NCBI RefSeq assembly: GCF_018873765.1
Contig: NC_057916.1
Location: 33,455,501-33,519,500, forward strand
DNA: 64,000 bases
Direction: 5' to 3'
Source: Telopea speciosissima
Lineage: Eukaryota > Streptophyta > Magnoliopsida > Proteales > Proteaceae
Made by a program: the position numbers and the translations under genes. Of this stretch, positions 48,133 to 60,982 are shown piece by piece. Under the pieces are notes generated by a model that was not told the DNA's origin, made no database searches, and worked only from the letters and a program-made list of their open reading frames with translations. The number at the start of each line of letters is the position of its first letter. Positions within the stretch are counted from its first letter, which is position 1.

Positions 48133-48725
48133 CACTCTTTACATTGCCATACAAAATAGAGATGTGGTAGATCTGACATAAAATTTTGACGAAAAGTTCA
48201 AAAATGTCACATGTCAAATTTCAGTGTTATATTCAATCATTCACCCTATCATCTAATGCTATACTCTCTTTTGTATTTTCATTCACACTTATTGGTACTC
48301 CAATCACTATTAGAATGTCATTGCTTTGGTTTTCCAATTACCCTCTCCATAAAATTTGTTCACAAAATTTCAGGCTGATCTAAACCTATTTCACCGCAGA
48401 TCTAAGTACCTTCTAAGGAAATTCGACCTTCTTTAACATCCATGCTAGAAATCAAGTCCCTAAAAAAAAGTGTTTCTTTATGTATATCAAGATGTGAATA
48501 CTTACAAGAATTAAAATTTTAAAAATCAAAGATAAAAGGATCTCAATTTACTTGGATTATTAAGTAGAAACATCTAAAATCAATATTAGAGTGTTTGGAT
48601 AGGTGCATGGCCAGCCTTTTTTGTGGCCTAGTGCTTGTTTTACTAATTTAGCCTTGTTTTCTTCTGATAATTTTCGAGGTACTTGGCTTATACATCCTGA
48701 AATTTTTTTTCTAGATAAAAAAAAT
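48133..48725. other. Gene-free spacer
   Basis: AT-rich; nothing recognised. Confidence 0.4.
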
Positions 48726-48907
48726 GGAAAAGATAACGCTACCTGGGTGCATGCGGTACACTGTCCTTGCTCCCAGATACAAGAGCAGGCAAAATGACTA
48801 TTGTGCCCCCAAGAAATTCCACCTTTTCATGAGGGCGTAGTAGTCATTTTGCCCACCCCTGTGTTTGGGTGCAAGGACAATACAATGCACATGGGTTCTT
48901 TCTCTCA
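48726..48907. mobile_element. Foldback MITE, family A copy 6
   Basis: GGAAAAGATAACGCTACC at the left faces GGGTTCTTTCTC at the right. Long inner arms pair: GTCCTTGCTCCCAGATACA with TGTGTTTGGGTGCAAGGAC, and GCAAAATGACTATTGTGCCC with GGGCGTAGTAGTCATTTTGC. About 182 bp; only about 750 bp from copy 5. Confidence 0.75.
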
Positions 48908-51592
48908 TAAAAGATTTAAAATTTTAAGACATGTGAAGAAGGGTCACAATTTATTAAAAAAAAAAACACAACCAACAAATATATGGATGCATGAACATAC
49001 ACGAGAGTATTTATTAAAACTTGACACGTCTCAATCCAGACCATTCCCTTGATATCCAAATATGTGATTCACTTGAAAAACGTCTCCAAATGAGCCAGTG
49101 TAGACAAATTTTTTGCTATACCTAAATGCAAGCCATTTGATAATGTATAATATAAAGCAGGGAAAGTGGTTAGTGGTAAACATCAATTTCCTCGAATTGC
49201 ATGATACTTATTATTGGCCAGAACCAAGCCTCCAACATAATCTTTTGGGGTTTCTAATCACTAAGATAAAGAAAGAAGAGCCTTTTCCCTCATTAATTCA
49301 CTAATTTTGGGTTTCCCCTTGCCTTTGCCCCCTCTCTAGTCTCTCCCACCTCTTAATTGCTCTTAACTAACGGTAAGATTACTCCTTTCACGTAACGGTA
49401 CAATTAATTAGTTATGAACAAAAAGCTTCGTTACTAGTGCCCCTTCTCTTGGCTGCTGGACACACTAATCTGGGTTGGTTATGGTCAAGTCTATCTTGGT
49501 CTCCACTTTCTCCATTTCCATAATCAGATTTCAATTCCCTATTCCAAGTACATGGAAATTGTGTTCTTTGTGTTTGGTACTTTCTTAGTAAAGTGTGATA
49601 TATAAACAAAATGACCAAATTGCCCTAGAAATAAAAGAATCTTTTTTCTTGGATTACCACAGAGTTCAATTTTTATTTCCCAATAACAAGTACTGAAACC
49701 TAGCTAGGGTTTTAAACAATGACTTCCATTAATAGGTTTTGGGATTTTCTTATACACTTTTTACATTTTGGGTCCTAAAATTGCAAGGAGTCCATGAGAA
49801 TGAGAGGTAGGGTGGACCCTTCTCTCTCACTATTAGCCTATAGGTCCTAAAGGGTTTTCTGGCAGATAGATCATGTGGAGTTTGGACTGTGGAGGGTGGA
49901 GAGATGGGCTGGCTTTTAAGATAAAACTTAAAAGTCTTCTGCTACTCCATGTGGGTGTTCTTCTTCTATCCCTGTTAAGTCCTGTCTTGTTGTAATAATA
50001 AGAGAGAAAAGAAAAGAATACAGATCCTTTAGCACCTTCACTCTCAGTTAATTCACATGGAGTCACTCAACTCCTTTAGTTTCAAAAAAGGAAATTTAAA
50101 AGGAGATCAGAAAAGAAAGATCTCATCCCAATCTGCTTTGCTGCATCTGGTAAAACTATACAAATGGGTCCAAAGTCTAGCCAAAGAATCTTGTTGGCTT
50201 GGTTAAGTGAATGTAGAAAGAAATTAAAACAGAGAGAAGACAAGAGAAATACATACACAGTTTCCAACCTCAATTCCCATGTTCTCTCACCGACCCTCTT
50301 CTTCTGCCCACATTCCTTAATTACTTAACTGGAATTCACATTCTCTTACACCTTCAAAAGATTATAAAAAAACTGTTTCTATAGATAAACCCATTATAAA
50401 TTTATAGCAATTTCATAGGGAGTTGTGTGAGTTTTGTTAGTTTCTTTATACTCTCAAATACAGTGGTCTTAAGACCCCACTTCATATATTTTATTCCATC
50501 AAGCTGTTTATTGGACAATTAGATTTTGGGAATGCAGAATCAATCATGAAGATATGAGATTTTGATTCCACTCCTTGAGGGTGGGGGGGTGGAGGAGTTA
50601 ACAGTTGGACCACTTGGGGAACATTGTATCCATCACCATCAAACTTAATAAAAGTGACTCTTTGCATATATTTTAAGTTCATAATTTAAAAAGCCAGGGC
50701 TGTACTAACAACGTATTAAAATTCTCTACAGTATTGGCGGAGCGATGTGCATATCCGGCGATACAACAAAGGCCATGTGTGCCATGTGTGTCACTTGACC
50801 TCTGCTGTGCCATCGGATGTGACTATATTATATGTAGATCCCCATGTGAAAAATACCCTTAAATTACCTTTTCCATCTCTTTTCATTTTCTTTTTCCAAA
50901 TCCCTATCCCAATCCCTTATATATATGGAGTTATGGTCTTTGTGTGGGTTCAATGAACCTCGCTAAACGCAGATATCATATTGGTGTTGACAGTGAAACC
51001 AGATTGAATTGGGTTAATTCACAACCGATCACCTAAGCTGTTCATGGTCTTTAGACACCACAGTGGTTCACTTACTTACAGTTCAGTTTGAAAAAAAAAA
51101 AAAAAGGTCAAGGAGTGTAGGATGATCACCTTCCCCCCCCCGGGAATGATACGCCCATGCGTTTAGACACAGACTGTGCTTCGGCACAGAGAACATCAAC
51201 CCAAAAAAACAATCCCAAAACTCAGAGATCTAAGCCTAAATGGCATGTTTTCTTGCCTCTACTTCTTGACTTGGAAATTCTTTCTTTTTCTGTAAGTTCC
51301 AAAACAAACATTATTGCCAACCATAGTGAGTAGTAAGTGAGGGATTAATAGATTAGGGGGGGGGGGGTGGGGTGAGGGACTGGGTAGGACCTCTATCCCA
51401 TGAGAGAGATTACGAGGGTAATGAAGACAAAACGTGATGGTAAAAGCGTTACTCAACGGTCTTTCAGTGCAGACTTTGAATGTGGGAGACAGTGGAAAGG
51501 AGTTCAGGAATTGCTTGGGGAAGTGTAGCCAAGCTGCCAAAAGTAGTGGGTCTTGGGCTTTCTCATCTATCGAAGGATGCCCACCTCACATG

Positions 51593-51631
<39 letters not shown>

Positions 51632-53629
51632 AATCTCTCTGTATCTCTGACATAAGGAGGAGGCGTATAACTTATTGGATGTTAACTAGCTTTTTTCTGT
51701 TGAGGTAAGCAAAGAATATAGAGTTGAGAGGGACATGGCCTTAAATGCTTATCTTAGCTATATCATATATGAATGGCTTGGCTTTATCTACATGTCTAAC
51801 TCAGAGTTTTATCTATTTTATTTATCTTGATAGTACCAAATGACGCAATCTTCTATTTTTGAGATTTCTTAATGAACTAAATTAATCAAGTTCTAGCTAT
51901 TTGTTTATTTTTAATTTGTTTATAAGGAAGCAAACCAGCTTAAGTATTGGTGTTAATTAGTTGTACCTATGAGCTATGGGGACCTTGATTTGTCAAAAAC
52001 TAGGCATTTTTCATTATTATCTTAAGTCTGCAGTCAAACAAATTTCGTAACAATGATGCATTGTTTTCACTAATCGTATTGTGGCCGACCGGTTGGTCCA
52101 TTGGTCCAATTTCCATTAGTTTCCTACGACCCATACAAGTTACGTGAAGGGTGTTACACCGAGTTTTCCTTAAGCCATAGTGAAGGAGGAAGTTTTCATT
52201 GTCATTGCGTTTGAAAGGGAGTCAGAAATACTGAAGGGGGAGTAATAATGACCTTAGATTCGTAGCTAAGCCTTTCACTGTGGGTTCACTTTCAGAAACT
52301 AATCTTAATCATGGTCCATAATGGAGCCCGTCGGGTTAAAAGCTGGGCCTGGGCCAGGGCCAGGCTCTAAATTACACTGTGAAGCAGGACTTACTTTTGC
52401 AGTTTTTGGTGCTTCTTCCAAATGGGTATGTAGTGAAAGGAGTTCAACACCTTCTCTACTGTACTCACTTTTGTGTTCTTTGGAATACTTTGCATGTTAT
52501 CAGCAATGCAGAGGGCCCTTAATCTGTCAGGGAACCCTGTAATTGGGTCTTGACAGAATGGGCCCAAAGCCCTCAATCAGGGCTATACAGGTTGCCAAAG
52601 CTATCAAATGAACTGAAGTTGGACCAGGTCAGGTCTGATCAAGTTTAGAATTGGCCCACCAATTCAATTATTGTGTTAGTTATCAAGAAACCTTTATACT
52701 CATCTAAGCAAAAGACTCTACCCCAAGTGCTCCTTCTGAGTACTGACAAGTTTCCAGCTTTAGGATGATTGCAAACACATAGCTTCTCAAACTTTCAAAA
52801 GGGTTTAATTTGGCTAACTTGTGCATTAACTTGGATTTTGGGCTACTCGATATCGGTTAGTCCAGGCCCAGCACTAGCCAGGAATGGGCCTCGCACTACT
52901 TTTGGGCTATACAGTCTTCGACTGGGATTGGATCAATTTCTTTTGACCTTTGGGATGGGTTTATATTATTGGGTCCATGAAAGGGTATTATCAACTTCAA
53001 AACTGTAGCGGGCATAGCATATAGGACCCTAAATGGGTGTATTTTTCCTTCATTGACGGTGAATGAAAACTTTCTCCTTGTTCTATCTGAAGTAGAAATA
53101 TGAAACGTTGTGGATCTTACAATTTTCTTAGTGGGACCCACACTTCCACTACATGGACTAATAAGAACCTAGTGGTCTACAAAATTTGTTCTACAGGATC
53201 TTGAGCCACTAACCAAAGTAAGAAGAGGAGAACATTAGGTCATCTCTTGATGACCCGATTGCGTTTTTCGATTGGATCCAAACCCTTCAAGGTAGATGCT
53301 CGAAGCGGTTTTCTTTTATAAAGTAAGAAAACTGAGTTTTCCTTCGTAATAGGGGTGGTGGGGGTGTGATGATGACCAAAGAGTCTAATCATGGGATCAC
53401 TTCACCAATAATGGAAAAGGAATTCTTCCTTCTCAACCGATGAATGAACACATTCCACAATTAAAACAGGGTTCGTTTGTAACTTGACTCTCATTTCAAA
53501 TATTTTTTGTTTGGTTTGTTTCAGTTTTAGGATTGAATCTGTTAGTTTAAACCCAACTGAACCAAATCGAATAAGAAATCAAATAAAATTCTATTTTTTT
53601 TTTTTTAAATTATTTTTGTTAGCACTAGG
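48908..53629. other. Long gene-free intergenic stretch
   Basis: No gene family recognised on either strand. Simple repeats: a C-run at 51131-51140, a G-run at 51356-51367, (CT)n(AT)n at 51594-51631. 52320-52900 is rich in GGGCC and GGCCC words (for example GGGCCTGGGCCAGGGCCAGG at 52347), perhaps remnants of hAT-type elements. Open frames here are short and unconvincing. Confidence 0.4.
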
Positions 53630-54200
53630 CGCATCTTGCTACTTCATGATGTGAGCTGGTAGGTACCAACTCCTCAAACTGCTTCACTAGTGCCATTCCC
53701 CATGTATATACTTTGGGCGCCATCTAGAATCTTTCTATAATCTACGAACCCTCTTCGATCTCGCGCTGTGTCTTGTTGCACCTATATCCACAATTCAATT
53801 AGATTGGGTTTGGACAACCAAAACGTGTGTGTGTACATACAAAAGTACAAGGAGAGAGAGGCAAAAATGATACCTGCTTCGCTTCAGTGCAATCACGAGC
53901 GAAGTGCCCCATCTTCTGACAGTTATAACACTTGACCTTGGTGATATCTTTCTTTCCACTTCGCTTACCACATCGGCGCTTGGTGGTTTTATGCCTAGTT
54001 GGTGCAGCTTTCTGAGCTTGATCCTGATTCCTAGTGGTCCTTTGTCTCTTGCGCTTAGACCCATTCTTGCTCTACCCCGCTTGGGTGACAAGGGCATGTG
54101 ATTGGGTCGCCTCTAGGCGCTCCGCTTCTAGTTCCACATGAGCGGCAATATCATTAAATGTCTTGACAGTGTCGTTATGTGTCAGAACTATCTTCAGTTT
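53630..54200 (-). mobile_element. Copia fossil fragment, gag to protease
   Basis: Minus-strand reading gives a CCHC zinc knuckle (CYNCQKMGHFARDC) at about 53939-53898 preceded by a basic segment, then a protease-like stretch near 53790-53700. The upstream end (about 54190) matches the C-terminal part of copia gag. No LTRs, integrase or reverse transcriptase found nearby. A short, broken fragment of a different lineage from the 41.5 kb element. Confidence 0.75.
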
Positions 54201-55850
54201 TAATCAATATGAATTATAAATTATCATTTTTAATGTTTGAAACATTTTTAGTGTATTATGGCTCTAACAAACAAGGAGTTTTTTATTGGTGAAGATGTAA
54301 AAAGTTAGCCCCCGCAAATGAATTAGATACAAAGAGGAAGAGGAAGACGAATGGGCTTGGGCTTGGGCTGGGGCTGTGGTGGATGGCAGAATTTCTTGAT
54401 TTAATCATCTAGAAAACCAATCTGTGACTTACTAAGTATATGAAAGCTCCTTACTTGGTTGGTTCTCATTTGTCAAATTTATTTGAAGTAACCATTCCTT
54501 GAGATAAACTTAGAAACAAAATTTTCTTACCAATACACTGGTTTAAATCGTTGTGGTTCAAAGTGGTAGCACGAAACTTATGGGTAAAGTGTTGGTGTTG
54601 TGCCCAGCTTGTGTCTATCTCTCTCACTACCCCTATGAAAATGACCTTTCTACCCTTTCCCACAACTTATTTCTCATTTTATTGTACATAACATCCCCCC
54701 TTCGCCAAAAATATATATTTTTTCAACAGGCTTTGATTTATGTCAAAAGGAGCTGTTGTGCAACGGTGGCATATTGAAAGCTGAAACCATGACTAGAAGT
54801 CACAAAATTATTCATGACTTACAGAAAGCACAAAGCTGGCACAAAAGAATGGTTTAAAAAAAATGGATGCCGATTCTAATCTAATCAGTTAGAATTGATT
54901 AGAATTGACCTAAATAATGTTAGAATAAGCAGGGATTTTCCAGAATTGATTGAAACGGTCACAGTTGATTTTGATCCGAATAGAACGGTGAAACTTTTAA
55001 AATCATGGGCGTAATAAGCTTTATGCCACAAGGATATAAAGATGAAAATGACTGAAACCATGAACAAATTATACATTATTCTAGAGTGGTTTTTGAAAAG
55101 AACAATGGCATTAAGCATGACTTATAGCATATAGTGCTGCAAAAAGGGCTCTCCGATAGAATTTGGATCATTTCTCAATTTGTACGTGTCATCTTTGTGC
55201 AGGGTTATGCTAGTCTTTTCTATATCGTTCCAATTTTATTGGATATCTCCAAAAAGACTTAAAATTTAATATGTTCTATTTATCCAATTCTCATAATTAT
55301 CACATTATCCTAGCGGAGGACTAAATATTGATGATCCTTCCTGATAAGCTTAATTATTGGGACAATAGTCTTGAAGAACTTTTGCCCATACACAATTAAG
55401 GGTAAAGGTTGGCACGTCGGCACTGTGTCCAGTCTGAGCCTATCTCTCTCCCATCCTTTACAGATTTTTTATATCATAGATGTAAAGAACCTAGTCATTG
55501 GAGTTTCATTATTCCCTTCGTCTCTTATTGTATAAAGTCCAAAATGCCCTTGATCCCATCAACCATTAGAACCAATGGATTAAAAGGCTCTCTTCACAAC
55601 ATTGACTTAAATCACGGTATTAGGCATTGTAGCAGTCACTTTCAATCGGTCCGAATCATTATTTGGTAGAAAATAAAACCCAACTTTTTTATTTTATTTT
55701 ATCATATCAGCCTTTTATATGTATCGGCTCAGTATTGATAACAGATCCGACTGATACCGATAAGCCGATATGATGCCGGAAAACTCAGTCCATAGAAAAA
55801 ATTCGTTGACAAAATTGGGTCTCAGTTTTCACCACAATTACCTTTGTGGA
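54201..55850. other. Gene-free spacer upstream of ARLB1
   Basis: No gene recognised. 55715-55785 carries GATACCGATAAGCCGATATG-like words seen in plant repeats. The ARLB1 promoter should begin near the right end. Confidence 0.35.
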
Positions 55851-56685
<835 letters not shown>

Positions 56686-57067
56686 TAGTTTTTTTGGGAG
56701 TGGATGTGATTTTCTTTATCAGTTCTTTGTGGGTACTTATTTTGAGATTGTGGAGAACCAAATATGATGCAGCTCTAGTTTCTTGCATTTTCTTTTTGGA
56801 AAATGAGCTTTCATAATGGATTGAATGGTGCCATGCTGGTACTTGTTTGCATTTTGAAGTTGGTGTTTTGAGATGATCTATTGTTATTATTGATTTGAAC
56901 ACAAACTCTATGTATATTTTTATCATGATTACTAAGGAGCAAGCATCCAAAAATTGTTAAAAGAGGGTAACTTTGTGAACAACTGCAAATATTAGTAACA
57001 GAAGAGGAGGGACATGGTCATTGTTATTGTTATTATTATTATTAAGCTGTGTGTGTGTCTGTGTGTG

Positions 57068-57098
57068 TTTTTTTTTTTTTTTTTTTTTTTTGGGGGGG
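57068..57098. repeat. T24-G7 homopolymer junction
   Basis: About 24 T followed by 7 G, after a TG-rich stretch (GTGTGTGTGTCTGTGTGTG), within the presumed ARLB1 intron. Confidence 0.85.
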
Positions 57099-57134
57099 TG
57101 AGGGGTGGGCGTGGGTGTGGTGGTTGAAGTGGTT

Positions 57135-57281
57135 ATGTTTAACATTAGAAAAAAAGGAAAATCAAGTCAATGCTTAATTTTTATGTTTAACATTAGGAAA
57201 AAGGAAAATCAGGTCAAATGCTTAATCCTTTATGTTTAACATTAGGAACAAGGAAATTAAAGTCAAATGCTTAATCCTTAA
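57135..57281. repeat. 49-bp tandem repeat, three units
   Basis: ATGTTTAACATTAG starts at 57135, 57183 and 57232. Units of 48-50 bp, each continuing AAGGAAA then GTCAAATGCTTAATCC, with modest differences. Confidence 0.85.
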
Positions 57282-57599
57282 GTTACATGAGAACTGGTGG
57301 CTTGTAAAATTTTCTCATTATATTTAAAATTGAAATTCTCTCTCCAATAAAATTGCCAACTTTCATCAAGCTAGTGATGTAGCCACATCCACCAATGTTT
57401 GGTTGACAGGTCCACTTGTCCTATCTCTTAGATCACTCACAATCTCGTGATTTTGCTACGACCTTTTCTGTTTCATGAGATTACAGAGACTCGTGGGGAG
57501 CCTGTTCTTGGAATTTTAGAAATTCCTACTCTTTTAGTCTTATGAGAAAAGGCGTATGATTCAGGATAGAATGAAAAAAATATTATTAAACTAAACTTA

Positions 57600-58140
57600 T
57601 ACTTGTTAAAGGTGAAGTTTCAAAATAGGACAATTCCTTTTGGCGTGTATCCCCAAGTGATGCGGCCGTAGATGCTTCAATTGTTGGTTCTACTTGATGT
57701 AGGTACACTACCTTCGACCGACCCAAACCCATTTGGGTATCCAGATGGAGATGAATTGGTTCCAGTTTGAGTTTTTGGAGTCTAGTACGATATTAGGAAG
57801 TTTATTTATTTGGGAAAATATTATCTTTTATTTTTGCGTAGGATACATCGGACGGTAACTTGGTAGTTTCCTAGTTGGATATGTTTCTATTTTTGTTTTA
57901 GGATACATATAGGTTTTATTTTCTTATTTATATGTATGCTGGTACCGATAAAAAAATCAGAGTTTTGAGAATGGAATGAATTATGTTTGATTAAAGCCTG
58001 CGTGGCTTGGTGTGCGTGTACGAGCTTCTTCTCCCCCCTCCCATCTTCTTTTGCATTCCTCTCTCCCCTTCAACTCTGATTTCTTCTCAGATTTCCCCTT
58101 TTCCTTAACCGGCCTTCAACCAATTTGGTATCAGAGCTGA
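57600..58140 (+). mobile_element. LTR fragment with primer-binding site
   Basis: TTGGTATCAGAGCTGAAG at 58126-58143 contains TGGTATCAGAGC, the standard primer-binding site for initiator tRNA-Met, so an LTR should end just before it (…CTTCAACCA, about 58119). The preceding sequence (TATTTATATGTATGCTGG, then TTGATTAAAGCCTGCGTGGC) is LTR-like. The left end is not fixed and no matching 3' LTR was found. A fossil in the presumed ARLB1 intron. Confidence 0.55.
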
Positions 58141-59880
58141 AGATCCCCATCTCCCTCCCTTTCAATCTCTCTGATCTCATTCTCCTTCTTCCCTATTCCC
58201 CCTTTCCTGTTACTGTTCTGCTGATACCAGTAATAAAAAAAAACCTGCGTTATCACCCTCCATCTCCCCACCCCTCCTTCGATTCCAGCACTACCCTCAC
58301 CCCATCTTTCTTTTCCCCCTTTCCCCCATTGTGAAACACCAACCCAAATCCTTCTCCATACCAGAATTTAAACTCCCTTTCGATTGTCCTAGTATTCCCT
58401 TTGATTTCCACAGGAAAAACCCCACCGCTCCCTATTTGTCCTCTGAAACCTCGATTGAACCCCTTTAGGGTGCTGCCAGCAACAACCCAAAAAAAAAAAA
58501 AAGAGGTGAGAAGAGAAGAGAGAGCAAGAGACAGCAACAAAAAAAAGAAGGGGGGGGGGGGGGGAGGGCAAGAAGCAGAACTCATACCTGGTTTTGGAAG
58601 GCCATCATCATAGCTCGAATCTTCCATCGGTTCGTTGTGTTTGGGATCTCTTGATTCGAAGAACAAACACCACACAGCAGGCTGCAATCTTCTGTTTTCG
58701 TTACCGTTGGACAGAGGTAGATGAACAGTAGTTCTCTCTTTTCGTTAACATCTGTTCCCTCCTTCGTGTCAAAGCCTCCGTTGAAGTCGTGAAGCATTGT
58801 CCCCTCCTCTGTCGTAAGGTCCTTCCTCACCTCTGGTTCCATGTCTTTGTCGAAGACTACCCAAACATCACCAGCGAGATAAGTTCTTTTTCTCCCCACT
58901 CTTCCCCACATTTTCCAATCTTGCTCCCTACCCTTTTCACTTCTCCCTTTCCGTTAGACCTATATTTGTTTTGTTTTCCGTAGTATCCCTGTCCCCATGT
59001 TAGTCCTTTTCAAATTTTATTGTTCTTCTTCCGAGTATATCCCTCCCTCTCACGATTCCTTTATGTTTCCTTTTTTTTTATTTTCCTGTTTCCCATAATA
59101 CCCTATCTCTCTTATCGCCTCATCTCTTTTAATGTTATTTTGTCCCAAGTAGATCCCTAGTTCTTAATTTCTATTACCCATCTTATCCTTCTGCGGCCTA
59201 CCCTTAAGATCCCTCTTAAATATAAACATAGCCATGGATTCCTTTGTGTTCAAGTCTAGAGTGCACTTGCCCAACGGAAAACTTGCTGCTCTATTTATTA
59301 GTGAAAGGCAAAGCAACAATTGTTTCACGATTTGTGGTTGAGATGCTCTCAAAGACCGACCAGATCATTACACTCTGAGGATTGTATTCGTTGAATTCTT
59401 CGTTTCTCAGTATTGTGACGGTGCATATTGTGAAGGGTTTGATTCTATGTAACACAATATTAAATTGGGTCGAGAATGGTTAGAAGAACAAATAGGCATC
59501 GTTGATTGTGACGGAAACTTAAGCACCCTACAGCCTTTTCATATGCACCAGACATTCATTCTTCATGGATTAGTTGATGAAGTTTTCTCAAAGCCAAAAG
59601 AAGCAACACCAGTGATGCATCCTCAAAGGGCAGTCAATAATGGTAGAGAAAGACAAGAAGATTGTGGAGCAAGTAACGACGGAAGCCGGTGAAGTGAAAA
59701 TCATTCCTCACCTTGAGTTTGTTTTTCCCCATGATTTCCCAAACATGGATGCAACCCCAAAAATTCATATTTTGGATTTTCTTTAGGTTGCAGACAAGGA
59801 GCCAATAGCCCCCATTTGTGTGCTTTTATTTCTAATGTTCTACAAAACTCGTGGGCAAGTTTTCCTCAACACAGGGAGAA
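58141..59880 (+). other. Non-coding stretch, possibly internal region of an LTR fossil
   Basis: Follows the primer-binding site. Pyrimidine-rich with A and G runs at 58488-58566. No gag-pol motif is recognised. It may be the internal part of a non-autonomous LTR element (LARD-like) or several decayed pieces. Open frames at 58253-58911 and 59465-59692 show no family match. Confidence 0.35.
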
Positions 59881-59885
59881 TTAAT

Positions 59886-60060
59886 GCAGATACATCACCA
59901 AAAGAGGCTTATTTTGATGGGAATAAGTCTAGGGTTAGGTTATATACATGTTGGGCTTTTATCCCATGGATTTTCTATGTAATTGGTCACTTTTATGGGC
60001 CTAAAATATGGGTAATTAGGTTGCATACGGGATTAGTTGTTTTAGTTCCATACTTAGTTT
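59886..60060 (+). repeat. Partial LTR, first of a repeated pair
   Basis: AATGCAGATACATCACCAAA starts a block of about 125 bp almost identical to that at 60315 (both continue AGAGGCTTATTTTGATGGGA and TAAGTCTAGGGTTAGGTTAT). It is preceded by a GTTTTCCTCAACACAGGGAG purine-rich tract like that before the second copy. Confidence 0.7.
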
Positions 60061-60314
60061 TAGATGAGAAGGTTACCAATGTTGAAGACTCTATGAACAC
60101 AACATTCACAGTTAATATTGATTCAGGGGTCTGGCACATATTGTTTTGCCACCATGGTTCTTTGAAGATAAAACTCCACCCCTTGAAGGCTACATTCCTA
60201 AAGTCTACGAGTAATTAGAATTCTGTTTGGGAACGGTCAAGTCAGCAACCCACGTGTTGTTTCCCCCTCATTATTGCAAAATTTGAGGACAAATTTTTTC
60301 AAGATGGGGAGAGT

Positions 60315-60982
60315 TGATGCAGATACATCACCAAAAGAGGCTTATTTTGATGGGAATAAGTCTAGGGTTAGGTTATATACATGTTGGGCCTTTGATCCCA
60401 TGGATTTTCTATGTAATAGGCCATTTTTAGTTTCATACTTCGTTTTATTTTGTTGTTTTTGTTCATAAATTGAACCAGTTCAACCAATGGTTCAATTTAA
60501 GTCATTTTATTAGTTTTCTTTTAAGTGTTTAGTGGGGCTGGATTAGGACTCTGTTTTGAGTCTATTTACTTTACCTAATAGGTTAAGGATTGGGTTAGGC
60601 CTTTCCTTTTTAGTGTAGGAGTCTATTTTCAGTCTTTAATATAAGGTTGTAAGGGGGCAAGTATTGAACACGAATTTTGATATTAATGAAAAGCTTTTGC
60701 TGCGCTTCTTCTCCATTGAAGATTTTTGTCTTGTGTTTGCTCAAGGTTGGTGGGATTGGTGTTTGATCCAATTGACACCTTACTGTGGGAAGTTCGGGTG
60801 GTTCGTTGGTGGGATTGGTGTTTGATCCAATCAACACTTTGTGGTGTGAAGCCTGGGTGGTTCTTTTGAACCTCTCCTTCAAGTCCTTTGAAGATCTCCT
60901 TCAAGTTCTAGTTAAAGATTCAATTTTTATTCTAAGTTTCTCAATCAAACAAGCTGCTGCCAAGGAAATTCTGCAACAACAG
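60315..60982 (+). repeat. LTR of a Ty3-type fossil (second of the pair)
   Basis: TGATGCAGATACATCACC follows AATTTGAGGACAAATTTTTT and a GATGGGGAGAG tract, the usual end of a plant Ty3 internal region. Further in, AGGGGGCAAGTATTG and ATATTAATGAAAAGC resemble the promoter/polyadenylation part of the LTR. A 20-30 bp sequence GGTGGGATTGGTGTTTGATC occurs twice within it (60749 and 60809). The right boundary near 60982 is uncertain. Neither copy belongs to an intact element. Confidence 0.5.

Noticed and set aside
58253-58911. 144- and 109-codon minus-strand frames
   Set aside because: Pyrimidine- and A/G-run sequence next to an LTR primer site; the translations are low-complexity and match nothing known to me.
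60610-60904. Overlapping minus-strand frames of 73-90 codons
   Set aside because: They lie in the LTR and reflect its internal GGTGGGATTGGTGTTTGATC repeat.
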